Source of the DNA: Sphingomonas sp. UBA4766
Lineage (GTDB): Bacteria > Pseudomonadota > Alphaproteobacteria > Sphingomonadales > Sphingomonadaceae
Length of the DNA stretch: 5,315 nucleotides
Assembly: GCA_002403415.1 (NCBI GenBank)
Contig: DHHS01000070.1
Coordinates: forward strand, 1 to 5,315
Direction of reading: 5' to 3'
Shown here: positions 1 to 5,315 of the stretch, piece after piece
Layout: each line of letters begins with the position of its first letter
How positions within the stretch are numbered: position 1 is the stretch's first letter
Program-made: the position numbers and the translations under genes
Notes under the pieces: generated by a model
Database searches by the model: none
Told to the model about the DNA's origin: nothing
What the model saw: the letters and a program-made list of their open reading frames with translations, nothing else

Positions 1-80
1 CCGGCGCGCGCGATGTCGGTGACATCGGCGGGCGTAATCTGGGGCGCAACAGCGAAATTGGCGTCTAGCGAAGCAATCAT
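1..80 (-). CDS. DUF442/TIGR01244-type phosphatase-like protein, 5' end only (partial)
   Basis: This is the first 26 codons of a minus-strand gene that leaves the window at base 1. It starts at the ATG at 80-78 and begins MIASLDANFAVAPQITPADV. The run of a hydrophobic strand, then Q-I-T-P-x-D-V, then a short helix ending A-x-A-G, is typical of the N-terminus of the DUF442/TIGR01244 family. These are small dual-specificity-phosphatase-like proteins, also annotated as sulfur transferases and found fused to beta-lactamase-like persulfide dioxygenases in some bacteria. The catalytic Cys-x5-Arg loop would lie beyond the edge and cannot be checked. The start lies 10 bases after the recQ stop, with no strong Shine-Dalgarno sequence, which suggests co-transcription and perhaps translational coupling with recQ. 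Family assignment rests on a short segment, so I am only moderately sure. Confidence 0.66.
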   Translation of the reverse strand, partial: MIASLDANFAVAPQITPADVTDIARA

Positions 81-90
81 GCGGCCAAGC

Positions 91-1848
91 TTAGCCCGCT
101 TCGCGGATCACCGACAAGAAGGCATCGCCATAAGCTTCCATCTTGCGTGCGCCAATACCGCTGATCTGCGCCAGCGCGGTGCGGTTCGCGGGTTTTAACG
201 CGGCCATTTCGCGCAGTACGGCGTCGTGAAAGATGACATAGGGCGGCACATTGGCGGCCTGCGCCAGCGCGCGCCGCTTGGCGCGCAGCGCGTCGAACAA
301 TGGATCATCGGGCACCGCGTCAGCCCGTTCGCGCAGGCGGCGGCGCGCGGGGGGCGGGGCGACCATCTCAACGGATTCCTCGCCCTTCAGCACCGCGCGC
401 GCGCGCCCGCTGAGCTGCAACCCGCCATGTTCGGTTGGCGTCACCATCCCGCGCGCCTGGAGCGTGCGTGACAAGGGCTTGAGGAGCTTCGCTTCCTCGT
501 CCGCCACGATGCCGAACACGCTCAGCCGGTCATGGCCCAGCGTCACCACCCGGTCATCGGCGGTCCCAGTCAGCACCTTTTCGATATGCCCTGCGCCAAA
601 ACTCTGCCCGGTGCGATAGACTGCCGACAGGAATTTGCGTGCCAGCTCGGTCGCGTCGAACATGGCGGGTCGGCTCAGGCAATTGTCGCAATTGCCGCAA
701 GTCTCGGCAGTTTCCTCCCCGAAATGGCGGAGCAGGATGGCGCGGCGGCACCCCGGCGCTTCGACCAGTGCTTGCAACACGCTCAGCCGCGCGCGTTCGC
801 TGGGCTGGCGTTCGGGGTCGACCTCGCCGATCCGGCGCCAGGCCTGCGCCCAATCCTCCGCACCCCAGAACAGATGCGCCTCTGCCGGGTCGCCGTCCCG
901 CCCGGCGCGGCCGGTTTCCTGATAATAGGCCTCGATTGATTTGGGCAACCCGGCATGCGCGACAAACCGGACATCGGGCTTGTCGATCCCCATGCCAAAG
1001 GCGATTGTCGCGCACATCACCATGCCTTCGCTCGCGACGAAATCGGCCTGATTGCGCGCGCGCACCGCCGGGTCGAGCCCGGCGTGGTAGACGCGGGTCG
1101 GGCGACCGCTCTGGGCAAGTTGCGCGGCGAGCCGTTCGGTCGCAGCGCGCGTCGGCGCATAGACAATCCCCGGCCCCGGCACTGCGCGGGCGAGGTCGGC
1201 GAGCTGCGCGCCGATGGTGGCGCGCGGGGTGATCGCATAACGGATATTGGGCCGGTCGAACCCGGCAATTACCAGCCCGTCCGCGGGAATGCCAAGCTGG
1301 TCCAATATGTCGGCGCGGGTATGCGCATCGGCCGTCGCGGTCAGCGCGAGCCTGGGCACGGCGGCGAACCGGTCGAGCAATGGCCGCAACAACCGGTAAT
1401 CGGGGCGAAAATCATGCCCCCACTCGCTGACGCAGTGCGCTTCATCAATCGCGAACAGTGCGAGCGGCGCGCTGGCGAGCAGGCTGCGGAACGCCTCGTT
1501 CGATGCGCGTTCGGGCGCGACGTAAAGCAGGTCGAGCGTCCCTTGACGAAACCGCGCCACTGTTTCGGCCTGATTGGTGTCCACCGACGTGAGCGTCGCG
1601 GCGCGGATGCCCACGGCTTGCGCGGCGCGAAGCTGGTCGTGCATCAGCGCGATCAGCGGGGAGACCACCACGCACGTGCCCGGCAGTGCGACGGCGGGCA
1701 ATTGATAACATAACGACTTGCCCGCTCCAGTTGGCATCACCGCCAGCGTATTGGCCCCCGCCATCACCCGCTCCACCACCGCGCGCTGGACTCCGCGAAA
1801 TCCGGGAAAGCCAAATGTGTGTTGCAAGATGGGGAGCGGATCGATCAC
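91..1848 (-). CDS. recQ: ATP-dependent DNA helicase RecQ
   Basis: A 3'-to-5' superfamily 2 DNA helicase of 585 residues, acting in the cytoplasm in recombination and in repair of stalled forks. All family landmarks are visible: motif 0 around F12-Q21, Walker A MPTGAGKS at 38-45, DEAH at 135-138, the RecQ aromatic-rich loop (S-E-W-G-H-D-F-R) at about 141-148, motif III ALTATA at 168-173, motif V near 279-297 and motif VI QETGRAGRDG at 310-319. A zinc site follows with C367, C384, C387 and C390, then an RQC winged helix (about 397-495) and one C-terminal HRDC domain (about 514-585). I place the start at the GTG at 1848-1846, because the residues after it align with the N-terminus of E. coli RecQ. 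The frame stays open far upstream, but that part is not RecQ-like and is antisense to the next gene. No good Shine-Dalgarno sequence precedes the GTG, so the start is less sure than the product. Confidence 0.96.
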   Translation of the reverse strand: MIDPLPILQHTFGFPGFRGVQRAVVERVMAGANTLAVMPTGAGKSLCYQLPAVALPGTCVVVSPLIALMHDQLRAAQAVGIRAATLTSVDTNQAETVARFRQGTLDLLYVAPERASNEAFRSLLASAPLALFAIDEAHCVSEWGHDFRPDYRLLRPLLDRFAAVPRLALTATADAHTRADILDQLGIPADGLVIAGFDRPNIRYAITPRATIGAQLADLARAVPGPGIVYAPTRAATERLAAQLAQSGRPTRVYHAGLDPAVRARNQADFVASEGMVMCATIAFGMGIDKPDVRFVAHAGLPKSIEAYYQETGRAGRDGDPAEAHLFWGAEDWAQAWRRIGEVDPERQPSERARLSVLQALVEAPGCRRAILLRHFGEETAETCGNCDNCLSRPAMFDATELARKFLSAVYRTGQSFGAGHIEKVLTGTADDRVVTLGHDRLSVFGIVADEEAKLLKPLSRTLQARGMVTPTEHGGLQLSGRARAVLKGEESVEMVAPPPARRRLRERADAVPDDPLFDALRAKRRALAQAANVPPYVIFHDAVLREMAALKPANRTALAQISGIGARKMEAYGDAFLSVIREAG

Positions 1849-1989
1849 GCAGGTGCGCTTAGCCGCCGCTTGGCCCCGGTGTCGAGCAGCGTTGCGTCGG
1901 CCCCGCAGTGTGACCGGGCGGCCTTGCTTTGGCCACCTTGTCGGGGTCAATGCGTGAAGTCCCGCTGTTATGCGCAAAGGATCTACGTC
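1849..1989. other. Divergent intergenic region between recQ and the secreted-protein gene
   Basis: These 141 bases separate two divergent starts and must hold the promoters of both genes. Towards recQ there is a TTGACC element (minus strand, 1950-1945) that resembles a -35 box, but nothing at 16 to 18 bases downstream looks like a -10 box, so I do not call a promoter. I see no GTTC-N7-GTTC, the alphaproteobacterial LexA site; there is no GTTC or GAAC in the stretch at all. SOS control of recQ through this region is therefore not supported. Confidence 0.6.
1976..1981 (+). promoter_or_regulatory. Ribosome binding site of the secreted-protein gene
   Basis: AAAGGA lies 8 bases before the ATG at 1990. 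It decides the start: the frame is open back to 1819, but this site and the signal peptide directly after the ATG both favour 1990. The next in-frame ATG at 2002 would shorten the signal peptide and is less well placed. Confidence 0.75.
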
Positions 1990-2880
1990 ATGTCGACTCC
2001 GATGATTCGCACTGTCATCGCGTTGCCCGCGCTGCTGATGCTGGCCGGTGCCGCCAAGCCGGTGGTGCCGATGGTGGTGCGCGGCGATGGCTTGATGGAC
2101 CTCGTTGTCGGCGGCAAGGCGGCGCGCATCCGCATCACGCCATGGGCGCCCGCTGCACCCACGCTCAATCCTGATTTTGCGCAAAGCATCGGGCTGAAAG
2201 GCGGCTTGTTCGGCTTTGCGGTAAAGGTTGGGCCAGTCAAGGTTGGCGGCAAGACCAGTGTGACGCGTTTTGACTTTGGCACCATGACCTTTCGCCGCCG
2301 CGTTGTGTGGTTCGACCGCCGTTATGAGGCGCAGGGTGATGGCGCGATGGGGCCGGGGGGCTTGCCCGCCGCGGTCATCCGCTTCGAGTTGCGGCCCGCC
2401 CAGCCGGGCGAGCGCACTGCAAACCTCCCGTTGGTGCAAAAGATGTTTCAGCCAACCTATAGCCGGGTGATGGTGGCCGGGCGCGAGATCAGCGTGCTGT
2501 TTGATCCGCAACATGCCCGCACGCTGGCGACCGCAGGTGCGGGTAGCGCCCTTGCCGCGGCTTATGGCGGGCAACTGGCGGGCGCGACAGGCAAGGCCGA
2601 AGTCGCGTTCGGGATCGAGCGCCCTATCCGCACGCTGCGGCTGGCGCGGCCGTTCGTTATCGGCCCGCTCAGTTTCGATAGCGTGCCGGTGCGGATTGGC
2701 GATAGCGGGTCAGTCGCTGGCATTGCGGATGCCGATGCCGATCCCGAAGAAGTGGTCGTGACGGCCAAGGGTGGGGCGAAGCGGCGCGATGTCCTTATCA
2801 TCGGGCGCGATGCATTGGCGCGCTGCTCGACGATCGTGTTTGACAAGCCCGCCAAGGCGATTCGGTTGAGTTGCGCCTGA
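1990..2880 (+). CDS. Secreted tandem retropepsin-like (aspartyl protease-fold) protein, probably inactive
   Basis: A 296-residue protein with a signal peptide (hydrophobic core about 8-20, likely signal peptidase I cleavage near the L-A-G-A-A at 18-22; no lipobox cysteine), so probably periplasmic. The mature part looks like two retropepsin-type halves. The first (about 30-110) has the strand, short loop and helix order, but ITPWAPAAPT stands where D-T-G-A-x-x-T is expected. The second (about 157-293) fits better: G-R-E-I-S-V-L-F-D-P-Q at 164-174 keeps the Asp (D172) but has P-Q for T-G. The closing D-V-L-I-I-G-R-D-A-L (267-276) and I-V-F-D (282-285) match the family's C-terminal hydrophobic-glycine and last-strand pattern. 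Both cysteines (C279, C295) lie near the C-terminus and could form a disulfide. An acidic insert at about 246-261 carries E-E-V-V-V-T-A-K-G, which resembles a TonB box. The fold is inferred from motifs; peptidase activity looks unlikely and the role is unknown. Confidence 0.82.
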   Translation: MSTPMIRTVIALPALLMLAGAAKPVVPMVVRGDGLMDLVVGGKAARIRITPWAPAAPTLNPDFAQSIGLKGGLFGFAVKVGPVKVGGKTSVTRFDFGTMTFRRRVVWFDRRYEAQGDGAMGPGGLPAAVIRFELRPAQPGERTANLPLVQKMFQPTYSRVMVAGREISVLFDPQHARTLATAGAGSALAAAYGGQLAGATGKAEVAFGIERPIRTLRLARPFVIGPLSFDSVPVRIGDSGSVAGIADADADPEEVVVTAKGGAKRRDVLIIGRDALARCSTIVFDKPAKAIRLSCA

Positions 2881-2882
2881 CG

Positions 2883-2905
2883 CGCGGGAACGCGGTTATT
2901 CCGCG
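2883..2905. terminator. Weak hairpin at the convergent gene junction
   Basis: CGCGGGAA (2883-2890) can pair with TTCCGCG (2899-2905) as a 7-base-pair stem with one bulged G and an 8-base loop. It sits in the 15-base gap between two convergent stop codons and runs into the end of the transporter gene. There is no T tract on either strand, so an intrinsic terminator is doubtful; it may only be GC-rich chance pairing. Confidence 0.2.
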
Positions 2906-4719
2906 GCGATCGTTTCCTCGGCGCGCTCCTGCGCCTGGCGGTTCCACATTTCGGCGTAGAGCCCGCCACGGCGCAATAGCGCGGTATGCGTGCCACGTTC
3001 ACGCACTTCGCCTGAGTCCAGCACGACAATCTCGTCGGCGTTGACCACGGTGGACAGACGGTGGGCGATGACGATCGTGGTCTGGCGCTTGGCAATCGTG
3101 TCGAGCGTTGCCTGAATCTCGCCTTCGGTGCGGCTGTCGAGCGCGCTGGTGGCTTCATCGAGAATCAGGATCGGCGGATTTTTGAGCAAGGTGCGCGCAA
3201 TTGCCACGCGCTGTTTTTCGCCGCCCGACAATTTCAGCCCGCGCTCGCCAACGCGCGCGTTATAGCCGCCGGGTTGGGCGGCGATGAAATCGGCGATGGC
3301 CGCCCCGCGCGCGGCTGCCTCAATCTCGGCTTGAGTCGCGCCTTCCCGGCCATAGGCGATGTTATACGCAATCGTGTCGTTGAACAGCACGGTGTCCTGC
3401 GGCACAATGCCGATCGCGGCGCGCAGCGATGCTTGCGTCACGCACGCAATATCCTGTCCGTCGATCGTGATGCGCCCGCCCGTTACATCGTAAAAGCGGT
3501 AGAGCAGCCGCGCGAGCGTCGATTTACCCGCCCCCGATGGCCCCACTACCGCCAGCGTGCCGCCCGCCGGAATGTCGAGGTCAATCCCTTTCAGAATACG
3601 ACGTTCCGGGTCATAATCGAATACGACATTCTCAAAGCAGACATGTCCGCCGCTCACGACCAGATCGCGCGCGCCGGGCGTGTCCACAACTTCGGCAGAT
3701 GCGTCGATCAGCTCGAACATCGCCGCCATGTCCACGACCCCCTGCCGGATCGTGCGATAGACCATGCCGAGCAGGTCGAGCGGGCGGAACAATTGCGCGA
3801 GCAGGGTGGAGACCAGCACGACATTGCCCGCGTTGAACTCGCCCCGGCTCCAGCCCCACACAACGAGGCCCATGCCCAGCGCCATCATGAGATTGGTGAT
3901 GAATGATTGGCCGATGTTGAGCCATGCCAGCGAATTCTGGTTGCGGACTGCAGCCGTCGCATAGGCGGCCATTGCCCTGTCATAACGGATCGCCTCGCGC
4001 TCCTCGGCGCCGAAATATTTGACCGTCTCGAAATTGAGGAGTGAATCGACCGCATGGGCCACCGCGCCTGTGTCGAGATCGTTCATCTGCGCGCGCAGGG
4101 CGTTGCGCCAATCGGTCACCACGCGCGTGAACGCGATATAGATCACCACCATCGCCAGCGTTGCCGCAACCAGCCAGCCGCCAAAGTTCGTCCCGAAAAT
4201 ATGCAGCACCAGCGCCAGTTCGAGCAGCGTCGGCGCGATGTTGAACAACAGGAAATAGAGCATGACATCAATGCTCTTGGTCCCGCGCTCGACCACCTTG
4301 GTGACGGCGCCGGTGCGGCGTTCGAGGTGAAAGCGCAGCGACAGGCGGTGAAGATGGCGAAAGACGGTTGCGGCCAGCCGCCGGGTCGCGTCCTGCCCCA
4401 CGCGTTCGAACACGGCGTTGCGCAGATTGTCGAACAACACACTGCCAAAGCGCGCGGCCGCATAGCCTGCCACCAGCGCGAGGATAAGCGCGGTCGCGCT
4501 CCGGTCGCCTTTTGCCATGTCGTTGACGACGCCCTGCAACGCAAAGGGCGCGCCGTAAACCTGCACAATCTTGGACGCGATAATCAGCAGCAGCGCGATG
4601 ATAATCCGGACCTTGAGCGCCGGTTGATCCCTTGGCCAGAGATAAGGGAGAAAGCGCCGCACCATCGGCCAGAGCGGCGGCTCGGCGCTGCGTGGCGATG
4701 GAGGAGGCGCGGGCGGCAT
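2896..4719 (-). CDS. Atm1-type ABC half-transporter (glutathione/heavy-metal exporter, ABCB7/HMT1 family)
   Basis: A 607-residue inner-membrane half-transporter that should work as a homodimer. The membrane domain (about 30-325) has six likely helices, near 36-56, 75-94, 153-172, 178-199, 270-290 and 296-318. The ATPase domain (about 355-595) has A-loop Y369, Walker A GPSGAGKS at 393-400, Q-loop Q441, signature LSGGE at 497-501, Walker B with D521-E522, and H-loop H553. It resembles Novosphingobium aromaticivorans Atm1 throughout, from the MPP start to the C-terminal A-A-E. Residues reported to hold glutathione there (R206, R210, N269, Q272, G319, M320, R323) appear here one position earlier: R205, R209, N268, Q271, G318, M319, R322. 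The likely role is export of glutathione-bound metals or oxidised glutathione, as known for that protein. The ATG at 4719 has only a weak ribosome binding site but matches the relative's N-terminus. Confidence 0.95.
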   Translation of the reverse strand: MPPAPPPSPRSAEPPLWPMVRRFLPYLWPRDQPALKVRIIIALLLIIASKIVQVYGAPFALQGVVNDMAKGDRSATALILALVAGYAAARFGSVLFDNLRNAVFERVGQDATRRLAATVFRHLHRLSLRFHLERRTGAVTKVVERGTKSIDVMLYFLLFNIAPTLLELALVLHIFGTNFGGWLVAATLAMVVIYIAFTRVVTDWRNALRAQMNDLDTGAVAHAVDSLLNFETVKYFGAEEREAIRYDRAMAAYATAAVRNQNSLAWLNIGQSFITNLMMALGMGLVVWGWSRGEFNAGNVVLVSTLLAQLFRPLDLLGMVYRTIRQGVVDMAAMFELIDASAEVVDTPGARDLVVSGGHVCFENVVFDYDPERRILKGIDLDIPAGGTLAVVGPSGAGKSTLARLLYRFYDVTGGRITIDGQDIACVTQASLRAAIGIVPQDTVLFNDTIAYNIAYGREGATQAEIEAAARGAAIADFIAAQPGGYNARVGERGLKLSGGEKQRVAIARTLLKNPPILILDEATSALDSRTEGEIQATLDTIAKRQTTIVIAHRLSTVVNADEIVVLDSGEVRERGTHTALLRRGGLYAEMWNRQAQERAEETIAAE

Positions 4720-4776
4720 TCCGTGCCATGTAGGGGGTTAATCCCGCGCGTCAAAGCCCCGCGCGCGATCCGCTCG
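4720..4776. other. Spacer between the small gene and the ABC transporter gene
   Basis: These 57 bases lie between two minus-strand genes. CGCGCG at 4745-4750 could pair with CGCGCG at 4760-4765 around a short loop, which might form a hairpin in the transcript, but the element is self-complementary and GC-rich, so it may be chance. There is no T tract to suggest termination. The transporter may be read through from the upstream gene. Confidence 0.3.
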
Positions 4777-5163
4777 TCAGGCGCTGAACAACGCCAGCGA
4801 GCGCGCGCGTTCGGCTGCGGCGGGGATCGGGGCGGATGCGGCCGCGCGGGGGGCGACCGATGCCAGCTTGCCCCAGTGGCGCTCAAGCCCCTCCATCGTG
4901 CTGAACATCGCGCGGCGGGTGGCGAGTCCCACGTCGGGCGCGCGATGCGCCTGACAGGGGTAGCGGTCGCCATCGGCTGATCCGCTTTGAAGGGGCAGCG
5001 AATCGCGGATCTGACGCCGCAACATCGCCTCAAGCTCGCTCAGCCCGGCCGCCGCCGCCTGCGCACGCCGACGCAGCAACGCGGCCAGCACCGGCGGGCG
5101 GTTTGCGACATAATTGCGCATCATCCGGCGTGGCGCAGGCGTGGGCGTGGGCGTAGTGGACAA
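4777..5163 (-). CDS. Unrecognised small basic protein, about 128 residues
   Basis: I do not recognise this protein. It has a flexible N-terminus of alternating Thr-Pro (about 3-10), an Arg/Met patch (R-R-M-M-R-N-Y-V), an Ala-, Leu- and Arg-rich helical stretch (P-V-L-A-A-L-L-R-R-R, then L-S-E-L-E-A-M-L-R-R-Q-I), a loop with its only cysteine (R-Y-P-C-Q), a segment R-A-M-F-S-T-M-E-G-L-E-R-H-W-G-K-L, and an Ala-rich tail. There is no signal peptide or membrane segment, so it is probably cytoplasmic. Codons are GC-rich at the third position, as in the flanking genes, which supports a real gene. I choose the TTG at 5163-5161 because AGGA lies 8 bases upstream; the TTG at 5187 and GTG at 5181 lack such a site, and the ATG at 5124 would remove the Thr-Pro stretch. 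It precedes the ABC transporter by 57 bases on the same strand, so the two may share a transcript. Confidence 0.66.
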   Translation of the reverse strand: MSTTPTPTPAPRRMMRNYVANRPPVLAALLRRRAQAAAAGLSELEAMLRRQIRDSLPLQSGSADGDRYPCQAHRAPDVGLATRRAMFSTMEGLERHWGKLASVAPRAAASAPIPAAAERARSLALFSA

Positions 5164-5171
5164 GGGGGTGA

Positions 5172-5175
5172 TCCT
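5172..5175 (-). promoter_or_regulatory. Ribosome binding site supporting a TTG start
   Basis: On the minus strand AGGA is followed by 8 bases and then TTG (5163-5161). None of the other possible starts of this frame has a comparable site, so it decides the start of the small unknown gene. Confidence 0.5.
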
Positions 5176-5197
5176 AAGCACAACCAAGAGCGACGGC

Positions 5198-5251
5198 TTA
5201 ACCCGGCAATCTTCACTGAATTCAAATGATTTAGCGTTGATCCGGGATTAA
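5198..5251. promoter_or_regulatory. Interrupted inverted repeat in the right-hand intergenic region
   Basis: TTAACCCGG (5198-5206) and CCGGGATTAA (5242-5251) are inverted copies apart from one extra A, separated by 35 bases that include an AT-rich patch (about 5217-5234), the least GC-rich part of this region. The region lies between the minus-strand small gene and a possible plus-strand gene, where operator sites would be expected. TTAACC also resembles a half-site of the cell-cycle regulator CtrA, but the full TTAA-N7-TTAA arrangement is absent. The regulator is unknown. Confidence 0.22.
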
Positions 5252-5275
5252 CGGCGTTTGTGTGCGGTCTATGAT
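5248..5275 (+). promoter_or_regulatory. Possible sigma-70-type promoter reading rightwards
   Basis: TTAACG (5248-5253) and TATGAT (5270-5275) are 16 bases apart and match the -35 and -10 consensus at four and five of six positions. Such a promoter would drive a gene starting to the right of about 5282. The -35 element overlaps one arm of the inverted repeat, so a repressor bound there could control it. This comes from reading the consensus only. Confidence 0.28.
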
Positions 5276-5315
5276 GCGTGGCGGGGGCGGGTCCATGCGG
5301 GCGGGGGTGTCGGGG
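5271..5315 (+). CDS. Possible 5' end of a rightward gene (partial, unidentified)
   Basis: From the ATG at 5271 a frame stays open for 15 codons to the window edge (M-M-R-G-G-G-G-S-M-R-A-G-V-S-G). A second in-frame ATG at 5295 is the better start if the promoter call at 5248-5275 is right, because the first ATG overlaps that -10 box. The stretch is too short for any homology judgement, has no clear ribosome binding site and could be chance. Confidence 0.2.
   Translation, partial: MMRGGGGSMRAGVSG

Noticed and set aside
11..27. A perfect 7-base inverted repeat, CGATGTC and GACATCG around a 3-base loop.
   Set aside because: It lies in the coding start of the DUF442-type gene, codes for the ordinary D-V-T-D-I-A segment and has no T tract.
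13..198. A short plus-strand open frame across the left edge.
   Set aside because: It is antisense to the end of recQ and to the start of the DUF442-type gene, and its translation shows no recognisable features.
955..1713. A 252-residue plus-strand open frame inside recQ.
   Set aside because: It runs opposite well-conserved helicase motifs; long antisense frames are expected in GC-rich coding DNA, and its Arg- and Gly-rich translation matches nothing I know.
4054..4980. A 308-residue plus-strand open frame opposite the transporter gene and part of the small gene.
   Set aside because: It is antisense to clear ABC transporter sequence and its His-, Arg- and Gln-rich composition is typical of a shadow frame.
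5139..5160. A short GGGCGT-type tandem repeat near the start of the small gene.
   Set aside because: It is simply the coding sequence of the Thr-Pro repeat and too short to be a meaningful DNA repeat.
1..5315. Search by eye for CRISPR arrays, insertion sequence ends, tRNA or rRNA genes, toxin-antitoxin or defence genes.
   Set aside because: Nothing matching any of these was seen; the genes are chromosomal housekeeping or accessory types with uniform base composition.

Overview
The window looks like an ordinary chromosomal stretch from a GC-rich alphaproteobacterium, most likely a sphingomonad (Sphingomonas, Sphingopyxis or Novosphingobium type). I base this on the GC-rich third codon positions and on the close resemblance of the ABC transporter to Novosphingobium aromaticivorans Atm1 as I recall its sequence. 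The family placements come from recognised motifs, not from a search.

Layout, left to right. (1) The minus-strand start of a gene running off the left edge (80 to 1), whose N-terminus matches the DUF442/TIGR01244 phosphatase-like family. (2) Just upstream of it on the same strand, a complete recQ helicase gene (1848 to 91) with helicase, zinc/RQC and single HRDC domains. The two genes are 10 bases apart and probably co-transcribed. (3) A 141-base divergent intergenic region. (4) A plus-strand gene (1990 to 2880) for a secreted protein that looks like two tandem retropepsin-type halves lacking the catalytic D-T-G, with a TonB-box-like insert near its C-terminus. (5) A 15-base convergent junction. 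(6) A minus-strand gene for an Atm1-type ABC half-transporter (4719 to 2896). (7) Upstream of it on the same strand, an unrecognised small basic protein of about 128 residues (5163 to 4777) with a probable TTG start. (8) A possible divergent promoter region and, at the right edge, what may be the first codons of a plus-strand gene.

Functionally the window holds genome maintenance (recQ), a possible small phosphatase or sulfur-metabolism enzyme, a periplasmic protein of unknown role, and export of glutathione-conjugated metals or thiols by the Atm1-like pump. I see no mobile element, CRISPR array, tRNA or rRNA, and no clear multi-gene novel system. The items most worth a second look are the protease-like protein with its TonB-box-like segment and the unknown small gene in front of the Atm1 homologue.
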